Of a stretch of DNA of 64,000 bases, positions 27,726 through 39,846 are shown one piece after another. Numbering within the stretch: position 1 is the stretch's first letter; each line of letters starts with the position of its first letter. Made by a program: the position numbers and the translations under genes. The notes beneath the pieces were generated by a model, which saw nothing but the letters and a program-made list of their open reading frames with translations, had not been told where the DNA came from and did no database searches. This DNA is from Sinonovacula constricta (Eukaryota; Mollusca; Bivalvia; Cardiida; Solecurtidae): contig CM017555.1 in assembly GCA_007844125.1 (NCBI GenBank), forward strand, positions 28,631,553 to 28,695,552, written 5' to 3'.

Positions 27726-27795
<70 letters not shown>
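27692..27795. repeat. (CT)n microsatellite
   Basis: About 100 bp of CT repeat with a few CCCT interruptions; poly-Ser-Leu frames here are artefacts. Confidence 0.95.
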
Positions 27796-29074
27796 GCTTT
27801 CTTGCTTTTACTACACCACAGGACCTGATACATGTCAGAATGTGGACGGAACCTTAAAATAAATAGTCAACTACAGTTCTGGTGTGTATGCATTGTATCT
27901 CTTTGCAAGTTATTAGTATATCCTGTTACACGGGCATCTGACTGTTGTTTGAATTAGTTGGCTATAGATTGTCAGAAAGGCATAACTTTGCAAGATTGAC
28001 ACTAATGCATCGTGACATAACTATGATTGCATGTGTATATTGGTTCAGAAAAAGTACCAGTGTAAGCTATGATCTTGTTCGAAAAGGTAACCGATTTTCG
28101 TTTTAAGCACACTACAATGAATATACACGTGGGGTTTGTTCCTATCTTTTTCTCAAGCATATTTATAGAATATTTCATCTCATTACTAAAACATTTCTGA
28201 AAAATATAGTTACAGAGACAACAAGTGGTTTACGATATATGTGTGTAGTACAGGTTAAGCTCCAGTTAAAATCCCTCTATTAGTCTCAGATGACAAAAAT
28301 TACCACCTAGTAAACAAATAACGAATTGATAAAAGACAGCTTTTTAACTGTCAACGAATTTCAAGATGGCAAATTAAGTCAGGGAATCTGTCATACAAAT
28401 GTTGTCGACCGGCTCGAAATGTCAGTAGGAGATATAAGCTTGTGATTTAGTTAAAATGGCAACAGTATCATGTCTGCGTGTTTTTAAGAGGTGCATGCAG
28501 CTTCTGTTTTTATTGCTCTTGTGTTATAGTTGATTTATCATACTTGTAGTTTGACCATTTTGTCAGGTTTTCAATATAGCGATTATCTAAGGTTATTTAA
28601 ACCTCGGCAATGTCTAAATATGTTTTGTCAGTTGACATCTCACTTGGCAGTCAGTCTCAATAACATGTCTCGATACTTCCTTCGTGTACTGTGAAAAGTA
28701 TATGTATTGCATCGCCATGACTGTATTTTATCTAGTATGTAAGAATCATACCGGAATTATTTTGCATGAACTATCAACAACGTTGAAATATTCCATAAGT
28801 ATAGCAGTGAAGGATAAAACATGGCATTTCTAAATTATTAAACATAAGTTGCTTTAACTTATATAAATGTCACCTGATCATAAGCATGCCTAATTTGACC
28901 ATCACATGTTTATTAGCTAAATTATACTTTTTGGTTTGACAATAAATGGGAGACGTGTGATATTTTGATGGGCTTCCTACACCCAGAGAATCAGTATAAG
29001 ATGTACACAATATATAACGTAGAGTCATGTCGCAAGATGGCTTTTTTTAACATATGTATATCACGTATTTAGTT

Positions 29075-29395
29075 TTGTTTTGTTTGTTTATTGGGTTTAT
29101 CGTCCCACCAACAGCATTTCAGTTATCTGGAGACGGTGTCCACTTGAAGCAGATATAGTGTTGCCTTCACTGTGTATAGCATGCCGTGAACACATGGCAT
29201 GATACTACACCCAGTCACATTATCCTGACACCGGACTAACCAGTCGTGGAACTACCCTTATATTTGCTTGAGCGTTAGCAAGAGAGCTATACCACCACCA
29301 TTTTTAACGACTTTGGTATGTCGCGGCCAGGGATCGAACCCGGGACCTCCCATACCTGGAGCCGACGCTTTACCGATTGCGCTTACAGATCTGTT
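29075..29395 (-). mobile_element. tRNA-derived SINE, family 1 (minus)
   Basis: Full-length, with a perfect 11-bp target-site duplication CGTATTTAGTT at 29064-29074 and 29396-29406. On the minus strand it begins with a tRNA-like head (A-box-like GCGCAATCGGTAAAGCG, B-box GGTTCGATCCC) and ends in AAACCCAATAAACAAACAAA. It closely matches the element at 52783-53102. SINEs of this kind are copied by a partner LINE. Confidence 0.92.
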
Positions 29396-29436
29396 CGTAT
29401 TTAGTTATAACCTGATTATACTCAAATCGCGTTAAA

Positions 29437-29525
29437 CGCATTGTATTCGACGCCGTATGACCTATCAAGTGTCGGTGTGCCGCATTGTATTCGACGCCGT
29501 ATGACCTATCAAGTGTCGGTGTGCC
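29437..29525 (+). repeat. 44-bp exact tandem duplication
   Basis: Two adjacent copies starting at 29437 and 29481, each CGCATTGTATTCGACGCCGT followed by ATGACCTATCAAGTGTCGGTGTGC or near it. They look identical, so the doubling is recent. It lies 30 bp after the SINE. Confidence 0.9.
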
Positions 29526-30880
29526 GTAAAAAAACAAAATGCAAAATAAACAAGAGATGTATACGTGTGGAAATTTCGTTCAATATGCTAACTGGACGCT
29601 AATTAAATTGAAGATTTGGAAGGCAGTGAGACTATTGAGAATATTGCATTTTGCCCAGTAGTAATGAGACTGAGACCGCAAGTAACGTGATGAAATTTAC
29701 ATAAAATGATGTACAAGTTGTGTTCGTGATCTGCATGTAAACAGCAGACAAGAAAACCGAACTTCTACAACAGTTATCTCTGCTGTTGCTGCTACTACCA
29801 CAGTTACTGCACATACATACCAAATAACTTGCCTTTGCCAGAAGCAAGCCCATCGCCACATTTGCTTAAATACTAGAATTATTTGCTAATACATAAAAAA
29901 GCAGGGACAAGTTCTTTGTAAAAATGTTGTTTTCTTGCTTTTATTAGAATAGATCTTTGTGACGCGGTGGTCATTTTGTTTTTTTCTTATTACTGATTTT
30001 GAAAAAAAAAGGAAAACTATAATACACACTGTCTATCTAATTTGTATGTGCTGAACGATATCTTGATGTTTTTAGGAATATTTCTACGTTGAGAATTGAA
30101 AATGAATATTCACGTGAACATGAACAAATCCTGAATTCATTACGAAAGCAAATAGTGATTAGTTTAAAACAAAGAGGCTATTCCCAGTTTCCGTTGATAT
30201 CAATGTTTTATGAATGTCATGTATTGTGTTGGTACATATATTATAACACAACTGTAATCCAAAATGATAGAAAACCCGGTTCGAGAAAAAGAAACAATAC
30301 ATAGAACAGATGATTAATTAGTAATTTACCAATTATATATATCTCAGTTTCACTGTTATTACGTTATTTTAATGTTTATTTTGCATGAATTTCAATAAAT
30401 AGAATAAATATTCTGTACTTGCCGAGGATTGTCTATTTCCGGTTAATAATATTTAACAATCGCATTCTGGCACATATTTATGAGAAGAAAATAATATCTA
30501 TGTACAATGATTTCAAGCGAGCTCAAAGCCTATTAATCGAAATAATGGCGCTAATTTTGTAAAGGTTTTACACCTGATGAACTAGTTGTTACCTATCGAA
30601 AACAATTGATTCATTATTGGCAGATGTTAAAATGTCCACCTCTTCCTATTGACTAGCCTCAGAAGCCGGTGTTTTAGGTGCTGGTGCGTGCGGGTCTATT
30701 GTAAATAAGTTTATGCATAAACATATTTGAAATAAGGTATAATGATATTTGCTGCTTTTGCTAGAAGTAACCCAGTAATAGTCATCGAAGAAAAAAATAG
30801 GAAGTATGCTGAAAGTGAATTCGTGTATATAACATGGCCAGGTGCGCATTTGACATGTTTGATTCTCCTACGCATCAATT

Positions 30881-32735
30881 AGTATACCCGTTCTACGCCT
30901 TAGGTGTATGTCAAGGCAGAGAGCATGGCATTATTATGGAACTATAGTTCTCATAAGATGTATGATTTTACAAAATACAACCGTTTTGCATTCCACATAA
31001 CATTGTAGGTTTTTAAAACAACGAACCTGTTCAAGACCTACACACACAATTACACATTGAGATACAGATTTTGTTGAAAAAACAACAACATATGCTTGTG
31101 TTTCAAAAAAGGCAATGTCTCTAAAATACACAAGACTTACATTACATGTTTATATATACTTAAACACACTGTACATACAAACGTTTTCTGTTTTGATACA
31201 CATCAGGCACGATGTTTAATAATACTTAACATCATCATAAATTTCACATATTGCATATTAAAGTTTGTAAGTTTTAATACGACGGACGATCAAATAAGTT
31301 CATAAGAAATGTTTGTAATATATAACTTACTACGAAAAAATATGGGAAAACATTCCTAATTCTAGATTTAAATTGCATCGTAACAAAATACTTCTGTTTT
31401 GCTTTGTGTTATATTTAAGATGTCAGTTGTGCGAATGTGCTGACATGCATGTCGTCTCTAGATTGCGTTAACTCGGACTCGTTAACTAACAAAAGAAAAC
31501 AATTCTCGCAAATTGATAATCTAACTATCTAACTACCAATTACAATGCACGAGTTCTATGCAAGACACCTGGGTAATGTCCGTGTATCTTTTTAGTCACA
31601 TATCTTCGTATATCTAAACGTTAGTTATTTAACAACATCATGTTGTCAGCAACTGGACGCTAGTATTACTATTTTAAGAAGGAACTTGTTCTAAGTCAAG
31701 GAAGGGGAACTTCTGAAATGTGTCAGATAATTTCCGTATGTTCTCTATTATGGCCGCATTTAAAATCACATTCTTAAAATAAGGCATATCGTATTTATGG
31801 TCAATAAAGAAACAATCAGGTATACGTTTTGTTTTTACATAGTTTTATACATTAGTATGTGATTTATATTGTCTGAAATCGGACTTTTAGTTGTTGATTT
31901 CTTACTTAATATTTTATTTAAATTTTTAATTCGAGCTTTTTAATAGACTTTAAACTGTTACTTTTTGTTAGTTTGTTTAAGCTTTAATTTACAAACGAGT
32001 TTTTTAAAATGATTGAATCAAGTGTATTGGGAAGATGTAAACACATTGACCTTGACAAGGCTTCAGGTACAAAGGCAAATATCCGTTATGTTACCTAATC
32101 TGGAATAAACCAACATTGAGGTAGAGAAATAAAGAAATGAAACATACAACTCATTGTTCAACATCAATAATTAAAAGAAAAAAAATGAATTGTCCAAAAT
32201 ATTTTGTTCAAATGTAATGGAAAAAATCATATTATAGTACATCGTTTTTTTATACAATCTGTGTATAAATCAAGGACGCTGCAGTTCATAAAAGGACAGA
32301 TGACTTCAGTAACCACATATTTTACAATGTTAAATACTTCAAAACAGAGCGCTGTCTTCCAGTGATATTCAAACTGACAATAAAATGATGGCTAGCATCA
32401 TTTATATATCACTCTTTAGAATATTCCTCAACAACCAGGCTTGTAACACTTGGACCATTTAGCGATCTGTGATAATGCTCATAACTCAAGGTCAGTGATG
32501 CTGATGCTTGAGGTAGTGAAGTTGTAAATGACTGGCATTTCATTTTCAATAAAAGTATAAACAATAGACCTTTGTATACGCTCATTTATATTGTCTTTAA
32601 CATTTGTATCGTTAATCAAGCTGTGTCATTTGCTAGGAGAGGGGTAATTGATTTCTCCACTTAACAATGTATCGCTTAATCAATGTTTTTGACACCTGTC
32701 TGTTTCAGACGTGTTGTTAAAATGTTACATTAATA
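30881..32735. other. No gene seen
   Basis: AT-rich DNA with short frames only; no repeats recognised. Confidence 0.5.
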
Positions 32736-32739
32736 ATAA

Positions 32740-32965
32740 ATAAATATGACAATTTCATATGTATATTGCCACATATACTAAAATGTGAAAAGGCTCAGGA
32801 CACGGAAATTCACATGCAAGCCAAATATAATAGTAACACCAAATACGCGATGATTCATTTAACTGTTTGGCTTCTCAAATGGAAGCAATGAAATGAAAAC
32901 TTATCGATTTCAATGCAAGAAATTACGTTTTCTTAGATAAATTATGACGTTGTTAAACGAAAGTA
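32740..32965 (+). repeat. Dispersed repeat family A, copy 9 (internal deletion)
   Basis: The left third (CACATATACTAAAATGTGAAAAGG, ACATGCAAGCCAAATAT, GATGATTCATTTAAC) joins directly to the right end (TTCTCAAATGGAAGCAATG, ATGACG). The hairpin middle is missing. Confidence 0.7.
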
Positions 32966-35900
32966 GTGACGTATTTTAAAAAAAAATAATATCCACATGT
33001 TATTTAAAAGAAATAAACTAAGGAATAAATATGGAGTAAATAGATTGTGCTAGGAATTTGGAATAACATCATTATAAGTATTTGTAGTAAAACATTAAGA
33101 ACCTCAACTCCTACTTAACTGAATAATTACTTCATGAAATCACTGTTTTCACCCAAAATGTCGACATTTTCAATTTTAAATATTTCGTCGTTATCATTAT
33201 CATCAAAAACTCATCGATGATTTTAGCCATTTAAACACAGTTTTACTGTCTAACTTCCTTATAGTTTAAATAATCGGCTTGATTCCACTATGTCACAATC
33301 ATCAAGGTCGTCGTAAATGATGATAGATAAGGATTTGTCCAAACGATGAAATTATATAAAGAACTTGTCATTTTATGCTTGCCAATATAATGTAGACACT
33401 AGGAAAGCATAGTTGATCCTAATGCAAATTGTTTTCTTGATATGATTAAGCCGTTGCATTTTCAAATCTTTCAATTCCCTTTTCATAAAAAAGTGAACTT
33501 TAGAATTGAATCCGAAAGTATTTTGTATCATTGACATGTTTCATTACCACTTCTACATAATATATATTTTTTTTATTTATTTGCGACCAATTAATGTAAA
33601 TAAAATCTTAGCTTAAAGACTAACCTTAATAATATTCTCTTTTCCGCGTTTCCGACATACACATATATATGCTCAGTTTGCTTTGATGAACTTCCGATTC
33701 ATCTGATTGCATTTATGTGAATCACATTTTAAAGTTGTTTTTTGTTTTTGGTTGTTTGTTTGTTTGATTGTTGTCAATGAAAACTTCCCATGAAAAAGTG
33801 CGTAGATGTCTACCTGGTTATTTCTTTCCTTTAAAACTTTAAAACTATAATCAATTCTTTACGTGTAATAGCATGGAACTATTCCCCTGAATCGGGTTTT
33901 TCGGTATTAAATAACATGAAATGCAAGGTGCTAAAAAGCAGCAGATCTTTTTTGTTGAAATGACGTCAAACACACACAATTATCCCATTTGGAAAGATTC
34001 AAAATTGTCATTAGAACTTTTGTCAGTTACAGAGCCAGATTCCATCACACGAATGTAAATGTGCAATTAAGGAAAACCTTTAAACGTGTGCACTCAATAA
34101 ATAACGACACATTTATTGACGCAATATACACTGTTGAAGGCATTATGAAGCTCAACCTGACGGGTAAATTCAAAACAGCAAGAAAATATAGATTAGGAGA
34201 AAGGGCAAATATATAATACACATTTTGTTTTGAAAATTACTCAGTTGTACAAAGCGATAAATAAGTATATGGCAGTATCGCATTTATAAGTCGAAATGTA
34301 ATTTCTTTCAAAATATTTTATGTCTTGTTGCATAATGCGTGGGTTATACTGTGGACATTTTGAAAGCACACCAACATTTATTTCAGCTGAACTAAATACA
34401 GATACAAATTTCATAGTGGTGACAAAAACGTATTTGATGGAGAATTAAAAGTAAACATGTTATTCCATTTGTGATGTTTATTTGTATATTTAAATGGTAC
34501 TCCTTAACAATTAATGTGTCGGTCAATGACATAAACAAAAGCACTGCATCCGTTCAGTACATGTATTTATTATACAATGCCACGTACTTCTTGGCCATTG
34601 CAATCCAGCTGTACAATAACTCTTTTTATATTACATATTGGAGTAAATGTAACGTTTGTGCTTAATAAGACATCATTCAATTGAAACATAATGCTCTAGT
34701 TTTCCATTCTTATAATTGTAATGAATAGTTTCCAGTTCTGGCAGATGTATGAATGTAATTTGCTACTTTTGTGACATAGCCCCTATCGGACTTTGTCTTT
34801 ATAACACGGTTTGGTAAATTAAATCTAGAATATTCATTCTAATCCAATGTAAATATGAATATTATGTAATAAGTATAATGTTTTTGGTAAATGCTCGCAT
34901 TAAAAACCATAAATACTGATATAATGTTATTATATACAAATGTATGCAAGACAAAAGTAAATGGAAACACATTTTCATGGTCACTCACATAATAAAATAT
35001 ATGTATAAGTTGCAAACTATTAACATCGGCTTCTTTATTGACTGGATCGTGTCTTAATTTGATGTGTTGTGGCCCGGCTTGCTAGTCCATAGACAATTTA
35101 AACCCGTTAAAAATAAAACTAATTCCAGGTTACATATGGATGCATTTTAAATTATGAGTATAAACTAACACAAAAGGGTGAACATTGAAATGTTTGAAAA
35201 GAATATAACATGAATATAAGTTGTAATATAGATATGTGCACTTGGGAAATTACAAAAATTATAGCACTATGAATAATTGAAACACGATATGCTGATATAC
35301 AGAAGCAGTAATGCCATATTTTTATTATTATTTTTTTTAATAATCTTCTTAGCGGATCTTATTTTGTTTGGCAATAACACAGTTTTCAATGTTGTTTGTC
35401 TTATCAAACTGTATATAATGTTTACATGGAACACAAACTATCCTACAAGCAGTAAGAAATTATGCTAAATTAATAGCCTAATATAAGTTTATTCCATTTT
35501 TCTGAATTGATCGATGGAAGTTATATGTGTTTATTTTGTTTAACCTTCACGATTTCATCAGCGGATCCTATAGGAAACCAGCTATCACTACTGTGAGTCT
35601 AATGAGCATTACGATGCACCCAAGATAACACGAAACACTATAGTAGGAAATTAGGACATAATTATGTCATTTAATTCAACAGGGAAAACATATACTTTAT
35701 AGCTGAAAAAATATCGTAAAAGTATTAAAGTCTTAGAAAGCATTCGTGAGCATATTATATTATATTTGTTTATATTTGAATGCTAGTAGTATTTATGAAA
35801 ATGGAGTGTTTGATTTATTTAGAACATAAATGTACGTAGTGTAAATAAATAAAAATGATCAGATGTGTTTAGTCTACACAAATTTCGAATTAAAATGTCC

Positions 35901-36885
35901 ACCGGTTTGGGTATTATCTTTTAGATATATGTGTTGCAATTGTTTGCTTTTAAACGTTATTTGCAGTTTTATGATACATTGATATTGCTGTAATTTAGAA
36001 GGTTAATAGTATTTGTCACTTAACATTTGTTTCTTCAATCATGCTTGGGCGAGGTCACACACCTCATTAAACATGTCGATCTATATACATATGCAAATAG
36101 AAGAAATGGCCGAGTATCGACATATTGAATTTTTTAATAGTTTTATGGTTCAAACAAAAAACATACATCTTTTGAAATAAAGCGTTTTGCAAATTAGCAT
36201 TTACTTCTATTGAATAAGGATGTTGTATGAGAACATTTTATGATTCCTCATACATTAAACGTACGTCACAACCACCAAAATAGACAATAAAAAATACAAA
36301 CAACGCAAGCATAGTGCTGTTAACGGCATGACTAATAACAACAACGAACGTAAATACACTAATGAAGTTATGATCATTATAACCGTTTACGTCGCGTTCG
36401 TCATTCCATCAGCAGGCCTATGTCAGGCATGCCCTTGGTGTAAAACTTAGCAAGGTTCATGGGCAATATGTTGCGAATGAGAACAACTAAACTGATTGAA
36501 ATGACAGTATTATCATGACATATTATCATAACTACAAACACGTGTTCGAGGTTACAATAAGCAATGATGGTCCGCCTTTGTTTGTCGGCGTTTAGTAATG
36601 CTGGGTAAAGTTATTTCGGTTAATTTTACCTTTAAATCTCACAGGAAACAAGCATATAAACATAGAAAAACACATGTGGCACTAGATTAATTATGATGGT
36701 CATCAACGTTAAACCATCGATAGGAACACTGAGCGCCAAACTGACTTGAACACTCAATTCTATGTCAATACATTTCCAGTAACTTTTAATGACAGTCTCT
36801 CTATTGACAATGAAGACTCTTGGGGAAAATTAGACTTGCCAAATCCCTCACGTAAATGCATTAAATAGTGTTACTATGCTTTTAG
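32966..36885. other. No gene seen
   Basis: About 3.9 kb of AT-rich DNA. Frames of 60 to 75 codons (for example 33989-34216 from a non-ATG start) match nothing I know and have no splice context. Confidence 0.5.
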
Positions 36886-36889
36886 ATCG

Positions 36890-37160
36890 CATATTGCCAC
36901 TGTAACATGCAATATTGTGATTTGGGATTTGGGATGTACAGGCATTTTTGCCGATAATGTGCAGCGACATTTCTATCATTGAAGCACAGGGACACTTATA
37001 AGGTACCGAGGGACTGAAACTGGACGATGCATTATACTGATACCGACAATGCAGGCGTAATGCTGTGCCCTTAGCCCATAGCGTTAGAAGGAGGGCCACT
37101 ACTAAAAACTTTAAAGTCTTTGGTTTGACCCGGCCGGGGTTTGAACCCTTGACCAATATC
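36890..37160 (-). mobile_element. tRNA-derived SINE, family 2 (minus)
   Basis: Read on the minus strand: B-box-like GGGTTCAAACCCC near 37140, then CTTTAAAGTTTTTAGTAGTG, GCTAAGGGCACAGCATTACG, CCTTATAAGTGTCCCTGTG and GAAATGTCGCTGCACATTAT. It matches 38498-38755 along its whole length. No clear target duplication was found. Confidence 0.8.
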
Positions 37161-38497
37161 GTTTAAAGAGAAAATGAGCTTTAATATTGAAAAAAGCCTT
37201 TAGCTTTGAATACAAAAAGGAAAAAACGTAGCATCTTCTTGGTTTGTGAAATCCTTGTTATTCCATTTCAGATAATCCATAATGCTATTTTTGTGCAAAA
37301 ACAAAGTTTTGACTTGCATTCATAAAGCATAAACACAAAAGTTGTTTTCTGTCGTATCAGAATAACATTTCATTAAGAACTCGTATTCAGTCTGGTAATA
37401 TCGGCATGTCTTAAACGACTATCCATCAATTCAGGTTCCGTGAATATTCAACAAATATCTACAGCTTTCATGGCTGCTACAATGCCGATCTTGTTTCTGT
37501 ATACTAGTATAATGTTCTTTCATTGCACTATTTAGAAAACAAATAATGCGACCATACTCCACGGGCTTTTGTTTTACTGACTTTATTATATGGAGTCTGC
37601 TACATCTGTAATTCTGAACTTTTCATCGAATGTGGCGTTTACCCAAAAAAAAGATAAAGTATTTCCTCCTTAAGGAACACGCTTAGAACATACGGATGTT
37701 ATTAGTGTTATTAATCCTTTCATATCATTTCCATAGTTATTTCATAAAGTTGTAATCAAATTACTTTTTTTGTCTAAACTGACGTCTCAAATGACTATTG
37801 TAAAGGAAAAATATAACTATGTTGCAGCTTAAATGGTGGAATAAAAGCTGCATGTATGAATGTAGCTTTTTGCATGCTAATACCAAAGTAAAGAAAGTTC
37901 GATGAGGAAGAATAACATGCGTATAAACATCACATATTTAAAAAAAATGTGTGTGTGAATTATTAAATGACAATCTATTATATGGAACACTAGATGTCTT
38001 GAACAATCATAATGGTCGGTGTCAGTTAAGCTTAGGTTTACGTTACATTGCCGAAAAAACACAAGCACGCGGAATTGTGCTTTTAATTGAGGATTGGATA
38101 AGCACAACTGTGCAAAGTTGTTGGCGAAGCGCAGTAATTGTATGACCAACTTTAGTTCTAGAATGCATTCAACATTGAACATTAGTTCATACAGTTAAGG
38201 GCAGATATAAAAGTTTTGATGTTAAACGTATAAGGAAAACTATTCATTTGATATTCTCGATATATTTAGGCCATGGCGTCGTAAACCGGTTTTCATAATT
38301 ATAAATAACACAATAATTAGGTTATGAAAAGTAGTCCGTCATACAAATTCTTTAATTTGGTCAATGTTTAGTAAATCTGCATTGTTTGTTTTTATTCATT
38401 GAAGATAGCGTATGAAGGTGTGCACTGAAGTTATTCATTTCTTGCAGACGACATTAGTCTGTGAAGCGAAGATACCATACTGATGTTCTTAGATACA

Positions 38498-38755
38498 AAC
38501 GTGGGTCAGCTTGCGGATAGGGAAGTCGCGAGTTCAAACCCCGACTGGGACAATCTAAAGACTTTTAAGTTGGTAGTTATGGCTTCCCTTCTAACGCTCG
38601 GGGCTAAGGGGACAGCATTACGCCTGACACGGTGTCAGTAAAGTGAACCGGCCGGGTTCAGTCCCCGGGCACCTTATAAGTGCCGCTGTGCTGTAATAAT
38701 AGAAATGTCGCTGCACAGTATCTGCAAAAATGACAGCAAATCCATAATCCCCCAC
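38498..38755 (+). mobile_element. tRNA-derived SINE, family 2 (plus)
   Basis: Head GGTCAGCTTGCGGATAGGGA with B-box-like GAGTTCAAACCCCG at 38530-38543; a second B-box-like GGGTTCAGTCCCC lies at 38654-38666. It ends near GCAAAAATGACAGC. The flanks line up with 9585-9630 in unit 2, which lacks the element, so this is a clean insertion into unit 3. Confidence 0.85.
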
Positions 38756-39663
38756 ACACGTGGACAAAATGATGTTGCAAAAGACAATAATCGTACACCT
38801 CCTTGTTTTGTAATGCTGCAATGTCAACTATGGATATTATATAGACGTAGTAAATATAAAATAATCGGATGAGAAAATGAAAAATGTGCAATATGCTGGT
38901 GAAAAGAATTCAAACTGTTTTTTTTTGCTTTTTTTTCAAAAGGGCCTTTCTCAAAATTGTCTGTGGCTTGATGTGAACTGTTTTATCCATATACGCCTAG
39001 CATGCAGATATTTAATCTAGGTGCAGAATATTAACTACAAAGGCAATCAGCCAACTGGTTTATATTTATTTTTATTATATGGCACATATTCATAAAATTG
39101 AATGATAATACTTTTAAGAGGTCGTTGTAAGAGAAAAGTTGATTTAGACAGCCATAATTAGATAAGAAGAAGATGACTGTGCTGGTTCGATGTCAGCCAA
39201 TCCCACGATCAAACACGTGGGTTCTTTTTGAATGGGCATTGATTATCAATAAACCAACAATACAACAAATGACAATTGTACAGTATTGTCCCGAGGTAGA
39301 AGGAGTAATAAGGAACAGTGGAATTAAGTCTGCGACCGACGTCAACGCTCGGATTCAACTTCTGTAAACTTGACAATATGTGAATGGTGATTAATTTGGA
39401 TTCTGGAAAAGTTCCTAATGGCTTTTCTGTGCTAAAGTATGTCAGGCCGTCATACATAAATATGATTCAATTATAATACTTATCACATATTATTCATAAC
39501 ATATATCGGAGATTGTTCGTGTTGTACTCGTCATTTCTCCTATGTATTGTTTTCGGAAAGCTTATTAACGAACATCCACCACCAAGATCAGAAAAGGCAT
39601 CACGAATGCACTTACATAGACATTCAAATTATCTAATTAAGGAAGTTTTTGTCTGAAGTTATT

Positions 39664-39807
39664 CTGTCGTTGTTACTAGATTAAACTATTTCTTAATATA
39701 ATTAACACTAGAGTTTTTAAATGTGTTGATATATCAATCTATATGTCCGTGACGATTCTTTAACAAACGTTCCATTTACGTAAGTTACTAAATATATATA
39801 TATATAT
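39664..39807 (+). promoter_or_regulatory. Conserved upstream block of FReD copy 3 with TA run
   Basis: Counterpart of the copy 1 and 2 upstream blocks (TTGTTACTAGATTAAAC, AATATAATTAACAC). It ends in a short TA run (39791-39807) about 40 bp before the start codon, the place where copy 1 has its large TA array. Confidence 0.4.
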
Positions 39808-39846
39808 TTGATAGTACACGAATCGGAATAACACTGATTCAGGGAT

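Larger units (their letters stand above)
27815..30880 (+). repeat. Second segmental duplication, block A
   Basis: Diverged, collinear match to 54365-57665 (block B). Anchors: 27818-27890 with 54375-54460; 28420-28475 with 55215-55255; 29618-29660 with 55755-55815; 29820-29860 with 56000-56030; 30100-30360 with 56680-56970; 30465-30545 with 57125-57205; 30630-30690 with 57385-57440; 30795-30870 with 57575-57655. Block A also carries a SINE (29075-29395) and a 44-bp tandem duplication absent from B. Short open frames at 30089-30304 and 56779-56967 align in part (both contain VIQN) but diverge, so I do not call a gene. Confidence 0.75.

Noticed and set aside
29330..29395. tRNA gene on minus strand
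   Set aside because: Head of a SINE of the same family, with changed A-box.
33989..34216. Basic 75-codon frame
   Set aside because: Non-ATG start, no similarity known to me, no supporting context.
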